DNA of 42,494 nt. Origin: Bacteroidota bacterium. GTDB taxonomy: Bacteria > Bacteroidota > Bacteroidia > Bacteroidales > Paludibacteraceae. Position numbers and translations under genes: made by a program. Positions 23,977-30,977 of this stretch are shown piece after piece. Position 1 is the first letter of the stretch, and every line of letters starts with the position of its first letter. The stretch spans positions 1-42,494 of the forward strand of contig JAEWAN010000017.1 of NCBI GenBank assembly GCA_023391625.1, read 5' to 3'. Below the pieces are notes generated by a model, which made no database searches, was not told the DNA's origin, and saw only the letters and a program-made list of their open reading frames with translations.

Positions 23977-24508
23977 ATACTTCTTTGTTTTTAAGGAATA
24001 CGTATTGTTCTTCCATCGCATTCTCGCCATAATTGCCGGAGCCTTCGACCACAAAGAAACCTGCCGATGTGTCCAGGCAGGTAATCTTTTTGTGGCTCCA
24101 TGCAAATGAAAGCTCTATCTCTCCATCCTGATGGAGCTGCATCAACCTCTCGTATATCTTCGGCATACGAAACTTGATGGTCTCCGATATATGCAGATGA
24201 ATACTGCCAATCAACCCTTTTTCACGCCAACGGAGCAACGCATTGATGATACGCTCGTTGGTGGAATAGGTCGCTATATACAAGTGCCTCACCTGCCCGG
24301 CATTCTTAATCAGATAAACAATGAAAGTGAATGCCGTAAAGCTTTTCTTTGTCTCAATGAAAAACGCCTCATTCTCCCGTGGAAGCCGCCCACACAACTC
24401 TTTCAAACTGTTCAGCTTGAATGTCAACATGGTTTCAAACCGACGGGAGAAGAGGCGGGCATCAGACATTTCCCTACGCAATTCTTCAAGATTGAAGTAA
24501 TAGCTCAT
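23948..24508 (-). CDS. Phospholipase D-like domain protein (186 aa)
   Basis: An HxK-type motif is visible as WSHKKITCLDTS, followed by FFVVEGSGNYGENAMEEQYV, which matches the HKD signature of PLD-family enzymes (H, K, then G-S-x-N) with a single copy and no clear trailing D. PLD-like proteins act as nucleases or lipid-modifying enzymes, usually as dimers. Helical N-terminus MSYYFNLEELRREMSDARLF. Placement among packaging genes argues for a nucleic-acid role. It overlaps the small terminase by 29 bases and its upstream neighbour by 4. Confidence 0.65.
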   Translation of the reverse strand: MSYYFNLEELRREMSDARLFSRRFETMLTFKLNSLKELCGRLPRENEAFFIETKKSFTAFTFIVYLIKNAGQVRHLYIATYSTNERIINALLRWREKGLIGSIHLHISETIKFRMPKIYERLMQLHQDGEIELSFAWSHKKITCLDTSAGFFVVEGSGNYGENAMEEQYVFLKNKEVYEFRSGRIG

Positions 24509-24915
24509 TCCAATAATCTGTTAATGTCGGCCAGTTCCTTCTCATATCCCGCCAACCGTTCGCGACGGACAACATCCAAATGCGGTTTATCGCCTTTGGC
24601 TATCTCAGACTTGACCCGCCATATATTGTTCATCACCTGCCGCTGCCGTCGTACCAGTTCCTTGACCGGAAGATGAAGCAACTCGCTTCTGCGGCGGAAC
24701 TCGGCAAAAGCCGGGTGCTTACCCAATAAAGCGTGATGCTCCTTGTAATAGTTCAGCTCCTGCCATATCATGCGGTTATCCATGTAGCTGTCAATCACCT
24801 GGCGGCTGACATCGGCACACTCCTGCAGGGAGGTACAATCCCTCAGCCTGGCATGTAACCGCACATAGGCGTGGTATTTGCTGAACTTGCGGGAAGCGAG
24901 TGCCTCCAACTCCAT
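24505..24915 (-). CDS. Helical packaging-region protein (136 aa from ATG; longer with TTG)
   Basis: From ATG 24915 it reads MELEALASRKFSKYHAYVRL and is mostly helical and charged (VKELVRRQRQVMNNIWRVKS), ending KELADINRLLE. A TTG at 24993 would add 26 residues (MPEPSSRKGPESFRDEFP...), but that extension is exactly the 13-bp hairpin at 24947-24981, so I prefer the ATG. Function is unknown. It is a neighbour of the PLD-like and terminase genes and is probably co-transcribed with them. Confidence 0.6.
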   Translation of the reverse strand: MELEALASRKFSKYHAYVRLHARLRDCTSLQECADVSRQVIDSYMDNRMIWQELNYYKEHHALLGKHPAFAEFRRRSELLHLPVKELVRRQRQVMNNIWRVKSEIAKGDKPHLDVVRRERLAGYEKELADINRLLE

Positions 24916-24946
24916 CGGACAGTCGGAGGCATTGAGAAACGGAAAC

Positions 24947-24981
24947 TCATCACGGAAAGACTCGGGTCCTTTCCGTGATGA
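24947..24981 (-). terminator. 13-bp perfect hairpin after the glycosyltransferase gene
   Basis: TCATCACGGAAAG (24947-24959) and CTTTCCGTGATGA (24969-24981) pair perfectly around 9 bases, 19 bases past the glycosyltransferase stop. On the minus strand it is followed by a moderately T-rich GTTTCCGTTTCTC. It could be a weak terminator or a processing site. It shares TCCGTGATG with the terminators at 8559 and 15626. Confidence 0.5.
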
Positions 24982-24999
24982 CGGTTCTGGCAATGTCCT

Positions 25000-25884
25000 T
25001 CAGCCCTCAAAGTCCGACGGTTCCGGAAACACCTCTTCCAAAAACTTTTCCAACCATGGTGAATACCCTGATACCGCATTGTTCATAAACATTTTACGGG
25101 ATAAGAGGTCGAGTACCTTCTTCTCATCCGGCTTTTGCGAAACCACCGGCAGCAACACCTGGTCTGTCGGCCAGTTGAGATATACGGGTTGTGTCGGATA
25201 AGGAAGAGAATTATAATAGACGGAAGTAAACAGATAGCCCCCCTCCTCCAGTTCAGGGAATCGCTCGAACATGGCGACCAGACATCCCTTATCCAACAAC
25301 ATGGGTGTGTGCGTACCATAATTCAGACAAGGCAATTGACTCTTTTCCAGCAGTTCCTTCGTCCGCTTCATATTCTCGGCATAAAGCCCTTTGAATCTAA
25401 GCGGAACGAGCATTCCATTGACTTTGGGCAGCGCCACATGAGCCAGGTCGATAGGATTCATCACATAGATGTCATCGTTGGTCCAGATGAAACGTCCGGT
25501 CACTTCGGGCGATTCCATAGCCACTTTCAGCTTGGCCAGCGTATCAACCTGTGCATTGTCAGAGACGCGATTGTGCTCAATGAAGGTAATCTCTTCGCTG
25601 AACCAATCTTCACGGTCACCGATTACCACCACATTGATGCCGAAGCGTACATTCTTCTGCCAGGAACGCAGTGCAAAAAGCAGTTCCTTGCCTTGTGCAA
25701 ACTCCTTGCAATAAGGAATAACCACTGTCACATGGTCTTGAACCGACCGCGCCGGCGCTGGTTCCTCCACCGCATCCACCGCCTTATCGACGGCCTGCAC
25801 ATCCTTTTGTTCCACACTCTCTTCTACCGGTTTCAGTTCTACGGCCACATCCTCGGTCTTAGCTGTTTTCTTTTTTGTTGCCAT
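25000..25884 (-). CDS. GT-A-type glycosyltransferase-like protein (294 aa)
   Basis: An N-terminal charged, Ala/Glu/Val-rich tail (about residues 1-48) precedes a domain starting VTVVIPYCKE (53-62), as in glycosyltransferase GT-A folds. It continues with INVVVIGDREDWF, and RFIWTNDDIYVMNPIDLAHV (131-150), where NDD is the metal/nucleotide-sugar D-x-D-like motif. This resembles the stealth-type and related sugar or sugar-phosphate transferases. The substrate is unknown. The gene has its own promoter, with hairpins on both sides, in the structural cluster downstream of the two serine-tailed head proteins. It might glycosylate virions or the host surface. Confidence 0.65.
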   Translation of the reverse strand: MATKKKTAKTEDVAVELKPVEESVEQKDVQAVDKAVDAVEEPAPARSVQDHVTVVIPYCKEFAQGKELLFALRSWQKNVRFGINVVVIGDREDWFSEEITFIEHNRVSDNAQVDTLAKLKVAMESPEVTGRFIWTNDDIYVMNPIDLAHVALPKVNGMLVPLRFKGLYAENMKRTKELLEKSQLPCLNYGTHTPMLLDKGCLVAMFERFPELEEGGYLFTSVYYNSLPYPTQPVYLNWPTDQVLLPVVSQKPDEKKVLDLLSRKMFMNNAVSGYSPWLEKFLEEVFPEPSDFEG

Positions 25885-25907
25885 AATTTAAAGTTTTTAA
25901 TACGATA

Positions 25908-25942
25908 CAAAAATATCGTCTCCACATAGTTCGTAAAAGGAC
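25908..25942 (-). promoter_or_regulatory. Promoter for the glycosyltransferase
   Basis: On the minus strand GTCC (25942-25939), 23 bases, then TATTTTTG (25915-25908), a perfect TAnnTTTG match. GTGTCC grows out of the terminator T-tract at 25935-25947. The leader is about 20 bases. Confidence 0.82.
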
Positions 25943-25977
25943 ACAAAGAGAGGCGAATGCACTGCAAACGCCTCTCT
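25935..25977 (-). terminator. Intrinsic terminator after the capsid operon
   Basis: On the minus strand AGAGAGGCG (977-969) pairs perfectly with CGCCTCTCT (955-947) around a 13-base loop, then TTTGTGTCCTTTT, which is also the upstream part of the next promoter. It lies 31 bases past the stop of the 196-aa gene. Confidence 0.8.
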
Positions 25978-26007
25978 CCAATAACCAACCTTTAAAACAG
26001 AAATGAA

Positions 26008-26598
26008 TCAAACTCCTGAACCACCGGAAGAAGACGACGCTTCGCCCAATCCCAAAACGGCATTGATTTCTTCGTTGTCCGTAGCCGGTACAAGGCTCTT
26101 GGCGATGTGACCGATAGTACCTCCGCGTAAGGAACTTGCCAAATTGATAGTATTCTTGTCACCCTCCTTGTTATCCTGGGAATCGGCCTTGGTCATCTTC
26201 AGCGGAGTGCACGGCGTACCGGCAATCTTCGCATCCTCACCAGAGCAACCGAACACGATTGCCCCCAGATTCTCATTGATATTGTTGTTCACGAATTCAT
26301 CGTGTTCCAACTCTGTACCCGGATGTTCATAATCCACATGGTGGATGAACCCACGTGCATCATCCTCTCCCTCGCTGGAGTGGTAGATGTTGATGGTGGA
26401 GTCCGTAGCATACACCGCTATGGGCTTTTTACCTGGCATCATCTCAAATGCCGTCACCTTTACTCCCTTCTCATCACGCGTATAAGTCTTGACGTCTTCC
26501 CAGCGAAAAATCTCGATATAGGACTTCTTCCCTTTCGGACGTCCGGCATTCGATGACTTCTTGGGCACCGACACCATTGAATATGTTGTTTCTGACAT
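26008..26598 (-). CDS. Structural protein with serine-rich tail (196 aa)
   Basis: The start is ATG 26598, after a perfect ribosome-binding site (AGGAGGT, 7 bases upstream). The protein begins MSETTYSMVSVPKKSSNAGR, with beta-rich middle (KVTAFEMMPGKKPIAVYATD) and a C-terminus EASSSSGGSGV. It lies 25 bases after the major capsid gene in the same unit. It may be a decoration, head-completion or tail-tube protein. The serine/glycine tail closely resembles that of the capsid protein. Confidence 0.7.
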   Translation of the reverse strand: MSETTYSMVSVPKKSSNAGRPKGKKSYIEIFRWEDVKTYTRDEKGVKVTAFEMMPGKKPIAVYATDSTINIYHSSEGEDDARGFIHHVDYEHPGTELEHDEFVNNNINENLGAIVFGCSGEDAKIAGTPCTPLKMTKADSQDNKEGDKNTINLASSLRGGTIGHIAKSLVPATDNEEINAVLGLGEASSSSGGSGV

Positions 26599-26623
26599 AT
26601 ATGTACCTCCTATATTAATATAG

Positions 26624-28129
26624 TTAAACACCTGCACCGGAACTGGAAGAAGAACTGGACGATGCCTCAGAAGAGCTGTCTGTTTCTTCAGGCGGCAGAT
26701 AAGCGAAGATAGCTTCTGCCAGCCAGAAACCGACAGCTTCCCACCATTCCGCGAATATCTTCACGTCGTAGTTCTCACCCTGCATCCAAACCTTGGCGCT
26801 CTGCGGGTCACGGCTGCGCAAATGCTTGAAGTTCTCCTTCGGCGTAATGAAGAAGGCTCCGGTACCGCGCATGCCCTCAAGCGGTGCGAACGTGAACCTG
26901 GAGAAATCCACCTTGATTTTCTCACCGTCCTCATTCTTGAGCCAGGGATATTTTTCACGGTATGCCTTGCTGTAACGTATCACCAGGTCCGGATCGGCAT
27001 GGATAAACATGGTCTTTTTCCGATACAGCGGCTTCACCTCACTCACTGCCTTGTCAATTTGGGCAAGCAAGGTCGCGTCTTCCAGCTTTTCACCGTCAAG
27101 CAGCCAGGTAATCTTATCATTATTAGCCTTCTTCAGCTTCTTGAGCTGGGTTACATAGCCATCCATCACATCGTTGGCATCCGTAGCGGCATCCCCATCT
27201 TTAACGGCACTGGTCTCCTTGAACTCACCGATCGCCAAAGCAACCTCACGCTCTTCGTCCAATTTCGGGAAGATAAGCTGATACAAGATATACTTGACTA
27301 CCGGCATATCTTCCGGCTTCAGGTTCTCATCATACAGATAACCGAGGATGTCCTCCATGATGTCCGACGGAGTGATGGGAACGTTTATCTTGCACTTGTA
27401 GTTCTTGATGGTCAACGGAGTGAACTTCGATTTGCCCTTAGGCGTCCACTTCGGTACGAATTGCTGGAGAACAGAATCAACGGCAGCCTGCTGCGCACGA
27501 ACCTCTGTTTTGTCCGTCACCAGGGTTGACATGTACTTGGTAGACTCCGTGGTACCCATCAGTCCTTTGAGAATTTCCAGTCTCTCGGAAGAAACATACT
27601 TACCGAACTCTTTCTGAAGCTCGGTAGTCTCAATGGTCGAGTTGCCACTATATGCCGCTCCCTTGAACGCGGCATCCAAATAACGGTTGTGTGCCAGGCT
27701 CATGTCCGGCTTGAAATTGCTACCCATTTCGTTCTTGTCTCCTGCAACCTGCTGCCCCGCATCCGGTGCAGGTTCTTTGGCCATCTTGGCAATCTGGGCA
27801 TCCTTCGAGGCGATGTCCTTCTCCTGCGCTTCTACTTTGGCTTTCAGTTCTGTCAAAGCCTTACGAGCTTCGGCAAGTTCCTGCGCATTCTTGTCGCGCT
27901 CCCCCTCTAACTGCGTTCTCACCTCATCGGTCACAGCACTTTCAGCATTTCTGCCGTCTTTCTCAAATTCGGCGAGGTCCTTCTTGAAGGCTTCGACGAA
28001 TACAGCACCGTACTTGTTCTTCAGTTCCTCTTCTTGAGAAGAGAGCAGGATGGACTTGCCTTTCTCATCCTTGGCAAAGGCAGAGATACCCAAGAAACCA
28101 AGCACTACGCTCATCACTTTTGCAAACAT
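26624..28129 (-). CDS. Major capsid protein with fused scaffold-like coiled coil (501 aa)
   Basis: Predicted major head protein by position (after an S49 protease), length and layout. The first ~130 residues have an Ala/Phe-rich N-terminus and a long coiled coil (LEGERDKNAQELAEARKALT, then LKAKVEAQEKDIASKDAQIA). This is what a fused scaffolding domain looks like, removed by the maturation protease. The rest contains the shell part (GSNFKPDMSLAHNRYLDAAF, then VPITPSDIMEDILGYLYDEN). A late segment has TFAPLEGMRGTGAFFITPKE. The end is SSSEASSSSSSSSGAGV. Not every HK97 hallmark can be shown by eye. Confidence 0.82.
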   Translation of the reverse strand: MFAKVMSVVLGFLGISAFAKDEKGKSILLSSQEEELKNKYGAVFVEAFKKDLAEFEKDGRNAESAVTDEVRTQLEGERDKNAQELAEARKALTELKAKVEAQEKDIASKDAQIAKMAKEPAPDAGQQVAGDKNEMGSNFKPDMSLAHNRYLDAAFKGAAYSGNSTIETTELQKEFGKYVSSERLEILKGLMGTTESTKYMSTLVTDKTEVRAQQAAVDSVLQQFVPKWTPKGKSKFTPLTIKNYKCKINVPITPSDIMEDILGYLYDENLKPEDMPVVKYILYQLIFPKLDEEREVALAIGEFKETSAVKDGDAATDANDVMDGYVTQLKKLKKANNDKITWLLDGEKLEDATLLAQIDKAVSEVKPLYRKKTMFIHADPDLVIRYSKAYREKYPWLKNEDGEKIKVDFSRFTFAPLEGMRGTGAFFITPKENFKHLRSRDPQSAKVWMQGENYDVKIFAEWWEAVGFWLAEAIFAYLPPEETDSSSEASSSSSSSSGAGV

Positions 28130-28133
28130 AATT

Positions 28134-29051
28134 CTATGATTTAGAGTTGATATAATTGTTAATAGTCATTTCCGAATCAATCTCACGGCTACGTTGTACG
28201 GCATAGTCCTGGGTACCGATAGCGTCTATCAGCCCCACTTCCAACGCCTCCCTATGATAGAACATCCGGCCACGAAGCAATCCTTCAGTCTCCAGCTTCA
28301 GGCAATTTCCCCGATTCTTCTTGACGTTCTCCTGGAAGTCGCGGGCCAACGGGTCCAGTTCCTCATCACGGATGGAAGCATAATCCCCCTTCTTGGCTGC
28401 CTCGAAAGGAGCGTTCTTGTAATCAGAGAGGTTGGAATAGATGGTATGCACCTTGATGCCTGCACTCTCATAATACTTGGCATAATCCGGAAAACTCATC
28501 ATCACACCTATACTGCCGAACTCGGCAGACACCTCATTGGCCGCAATGATTTCGTTACAATAGGAAGCGGCATAATAAGCGGCAGAAGCGCAGAGGTCAC
28601 AATGAGCCACCACTGCCTTGCCTTTGCCACGCGCATAAAGGATGGCATCGACCAGCGGTGCAATGGCATCCACTGCACCGCCACCGGAATCGATGTCACA
28701 TAAAACAGAAGAAATATTCGGGGAATCAGCCGCCTCGCGGATGAGGTCGGCATACTCCATTGTACCATAGCTGCAATAGGTACCGTATTTAAGCAGGGTA
28801 CCATGAACGGAAATAATAGCCGTACTGCCTTTGGGAGCGTCAGCATAACCACCGGAAAGTCTTGCCGTTCGACCGCCCGCTGCCGCAATCATCAACGGCA
28901 CCGGTTCTCTGTCGGCAAGTATCCTATTATCCTGGTTGTCTATGCCATGCTCCAACAGTCTGTTTACAAGCAACAAGTTCGATTCCACCTCGCGGAAGGA
29001 AACGAACCATTTGCCTCGGCAGACTGCACTATATAAGTTTGAAAATGCCAT
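28134..29051 (-). CDS. S49-family capsid maturation protease (305 aa)
   Basis: SppA/ClpP-like serine protease. The strand VLCDIDSGGGAVDAI (117-130) precedes the nucleophile S156 in DLCASAAYYAAS, and K212 in SDYKNAPF is the likely general base. Such proteases cleave the scaffold part of capsid precursors. The start is fixed by the promoter: the -7 box (29086-29079) makes ATG 29051 the first usable start and rules out the longer frame to 29081. The gene is four bases upstream of the capsid gene. Confidence 0.87.
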   Translation of the reverse strand: MAFSNLYSAVCRGKWFVSFREVESNLLLVNRLLEHGIDNQDNRILADREPVPLMIAAAGGRTARLSGGYADAPKGSTAIISVHGTLLKYGTYCSYGTMEYADLIREAADSPNISSVLCDIDSGGGAVDAIAPLVDAILYARGKGKAVVAHCDLCASAAYYAASYCNEIIAANEVSAEFGSIGVMMSFPDYAKYYESAGIKVHTIYSNLSDYKNAPFEAAKKGDYASIRDEELDPLARDFQENVKKNRGNCLKLETEGLLRGRMFYHREALEVGLIDAIGTQDYAVQRSREIDSEMTINNYINSKS

Positions 29052-29078
29052 TATCTTTTGTACCTTATTAATCCGATA

Positions 29079-29112
29079 CAAAGGTACGATGGCACCAACC
29101 GCTTAAAAGGAC
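29079..29112 (-). promoter_or_regulatory. Promoter of the protease-capsid operon
   Basis: On the minus strand GTCC (29112-29109), 22 bases, then TACCTTTG (29086-29079). GTCCTTTTAA overlaps the last two codons and stop of the 137-aa gene. It sets the protease start at 29051. Confidence 0.78.
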
Positions 29113-29516
29113 TTCAATTTTTTGGCCGGCTCAGGGCTGCTGCGCTTGAAAGAGAGGGTAAAGGCTGCCGGAGAACCAGATTCCTGAAGCGTCACCACTA
29201 CCGGGAACTGGTCGGTTCCCACCACCCTTTCGGTACCATTGGTGAATTTCAAGCGGACCAGTCCCTCCCGGCAAAGCAAATCACGCAGCGAATTGGAAAA
29301 TAAGGCTCCCGTATCAGTAACCACCGCTTTCAGCTCCTGCTCCGTCAATTCCCCGGAAACATTCTTTTCCTTGAACTCCCCGGAAGAGACCGGAATCGGC
29401 GTCCATTCTCCTGAAACCTGAATCGTTTCCACACCCGGCATATTTCTGACCACCGAGGCCGCAACCGGAATAAATCCCATGGCACATATTTGGGCACGTT
29501 TGTCACCGATATTCAT
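29103..29516 (-). CDS. Beta-rich phage protein before the capsid protease (137 aa)
   Basis: It begins MNIGDKRAQICAMGFIPVAA and has long alternating strands (VETIQVSGEWTPIPVSSGEF, FPVVVTLQESGSPAAFTLSF). It ends KKLKSF. It could be a small structural protein. No family is recognised. Its last codons double as the -33 region of the capsid promoter, so it is the last gene of its unit. It is separated from the 169-aa gene by 73 non-coding bases without a clear promoter. Confidence 0.65.
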   Translation of the reverse strand: MNIGDKRAQICAMGFIPVAASVVRNMPGVETIQVSGEWTPIPVSSGEFKEKNVSGELTEQELKAVVTDTGALFSNSLRDLLCREGLVRLKFTNGTERVVGTDQFPVVVTLQESGSPAAFTLSFKRSSPEPAKKLKSF

Positions 29517-29589
29517 TTCCTACTTATATTTTAAGAGTTATTTATCTGAAAATCTGCTTTTTACTTAATAATTAATCTGCTAAAAAATG

Positions 29590-30099
29590 TCAAGGGAACA
29601 ACGACAATTGAATATCCCTATTCACCTCCTTGACCATCCGCTGCCTATTACGGTAGTCGAACTTCTTGACAGCATCGTAATTGATGGCATTGTTCTTGAT
29701 ATTGTATGCCATCAGGAACGCCCGGATAATCCGGTCCTGCTTATACCCCTTCTCATAGCCAGCAACAAAGTATTCCCGTACACGTATGCGGAAAGAGGCT
29801 TCGATATAGCTCTGGAGCATACGCTGTTTCCATTCCGGTATATAGATGAAGTTCTCCTGCAGAATAAAATGGTTCCACTCCTGAATAGGAAGATACAACG
29901 TTATCGGATGCTCCTTGATAGCCTGCTTGGGCGGTCTGTCCGTAACAGTGACCATGGCCTGAATGAACTTGCCAATATCATTGGCAGCAGTCACATTCAC
30001 ACCTTCATCAGTAGGCCTGCATCCGAATTCATGATACAAATAGTCATGGAGATAAGGCTTCAACTCTATTATCACATTAGGTCTCATAGGGTAAATCAT
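29590..30099 (-). CDS. Hypothetical protein, possible DNA-binding regulator (169 aa)
   Basis: From ATG 30099 it begins MIYPMRPNVIIELKPYLHDY (an ATG at 30087 is also possible). A helical C-terminal part holds a segment that could be helix-turn-helix (DRIIRAFLMAYNIKNNAINY, then DAVKKFDYRNRQRM). The position, directly downstream of the non-coding GTTAC-rich stretch and just before the head genes, would suit a late-gene regulator. That is inferred. A TATATTTG -7 box lies 11 bases upstream. Confidence 0.6.
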   Translation of the reverse strand: MIYPMRPNVIIELKPYLHDYLYHEFGCRPTDEGVNVTAANDIGKFIQAMVTVTDRPPKQAIKEHPITLYLPIQEWNHFILQENFIYIPEWKQRMLQSYIEASFRIRVREYFVAGYEKGYKQDRIIRAFLMAYNIKNNAINYDAVKKFDYRNRQRMVKEVNRDIQLSLFP

Positions 30100-30110
30100 T
30101 TATATGCAGA

Positions 30111-30118
30111 CAAATATA
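30111..30118 (-). promoter_or_regulatory. -7 box for the 169-aa gene (TATATTTG)
   Basis: A full TAnnTTTG match on the minus strand lies 11 bases before ATG 30099. There is no GTCC or TTTG at the usual upstream distance, so this may need an activator. Confidence 0.45.
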
Positions 30119-30262
30119 CGCATAAATACAGACACTTCATCCTAAATCAGCGCCAAAACAGTCAAACATAAAATATAATTACATTTTCCGACTCCACACG
30201 CTCTTATATCTTCTGCTCCATACAGTGTTCTGAGTATTTTGCTTAGAAAATCATGCAACTTT

Positions 30263-30506
30263 GTAACGTGTAACTTTTCAAGTATATTTCACTGATTATC
30301 AAAGAAAAGAATTGTTACAAAGCTCACAACACCCATTTGTTACCAATAATCAAATTTGTGACATTGACTCCGATATTCCACTCATACGACTAAAGTAACA
30401 AACCCTTATTTTTTGTAACCAATGTTTGTTACCTAAGATGTAACCTTTGTTACTTATTGTTTATAAATGATTTATCTTCTTTTTCAAACATCGGTTACAG
30501 AGTTAC
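30263..30506. repeat. Cluster of eleven GTTAC/GTAAC sites (candidate origin or control region)
   Basis: GTTAC or its complement occurs at 30263, 30270, 30314, 30339, 30395, 30415, 30428, 30440, 30449, 30494 and 30502 within 244 bases, against about one expected by chance. Many extend to TTTGTTACC, in both orientations. Spacing is irregular. The stretch is AT-rich, free of genes, and lies beside the primase-helicase. Iteron-type origin or repressor/activator binding region are the candidates. Confidence 0.6.
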
Positions 30507-30579
30507 AATAATTTGGTAGAAAATAGGGAAAGGGAGTGGGAAACCCAAAGGCAAAGGTATGCCCGGCGTCCTATTGAAT

Positions 30580-30617
30580 AGTAAAAGCCGCGGACAATTG
30601 TGCCCACGGCTTTTACT
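30580..30617 (-). terminator. Intrinsic terminator after the replication operon
   Basis: AGTAAAAGCCG (30580-30590) and CGGCTTTTACT (30607-30617) form a perfect 11-bp stem. On the minus strand the 3' arm carries TTTT. It is 10 bases past the stop of the 116-aa gene and could work in both directions. Confidence 0.78.
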
Positions 30618-30626
30618 GTGTGACTC

Positions 30627-30977
30627 CTATACCGGATGTCGGTTCTTCATGGCCTTACGGAAATTAGGCGGTAGCAGCTTCCGTCGCAGCCTGGTATAAT
30701 CGTCGTTCAACTCAAAGTCCATCCAATGGTCTTGTGCAGGAAGAAATGCGCCAACGGCCACAAGCATCCAAGGGAGCTTCTCCTTGTCTGCCTGAAGGTT
30801 CAGGATGGTGCCCGGCTTCATCAGCTCCAGATAGTCATAAACCTGACGGATATAGGAAGCCGACTGCTCCGTTTGCAGCATCTCCGGCAGAAACCGGTCA
30901 TAATGCTTAATGTAATCAGAACGGAGCGTTTCCATCACCACTTTATACCTGAGGAACGAATGCCGCCGGTTCTCCAT
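30627..30977 (-). CDS. Small protein overlapping the helicase gene (116 aa)
   Basis: It reads MENRRHSFLRYKVVMETLRS and then a helical, Arg/Lys-rich protein ending NFRKAMKNRHPV. The gene overlaps the 3' end of the primase-helicase by 35 bases in another frame, so the two are translationally coupled. A replication accessory role is inferred. No motif is recognised. A terminator follows. Confidence 0.68.
   Translation of the reverse strand: MENRRHSFLRYKVVMETLRSDYIKHYDRFLPEMLQTEQSASYIRQVYDYLELMKPGTILNLQADKEKLPWMLVAVGAFLPAQDHWMDFELNDDYTRLRRKLLPPNFRKAMKNRHPV

Larger units (their letters stand above)
30100..30626. other. Non-coding stretch between early/replication and head genes
   Basis: 527 bases with no credible gene. 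It holds a -7 box near the left end, the GTTAC cluster, a minus-strand TACCTTTG box at 30552-30559 lacking a clear -33, and the terminator at 30580-30617. Confidence 0.7.

Noticed and set aside
30263..30506. CRISPR array in the GTTAC-rich stretch
   Set aside because: The repeats are about 5-9 bases, irregularly spaced and in both orientations. There are no constant-length spacers and no cas genes.
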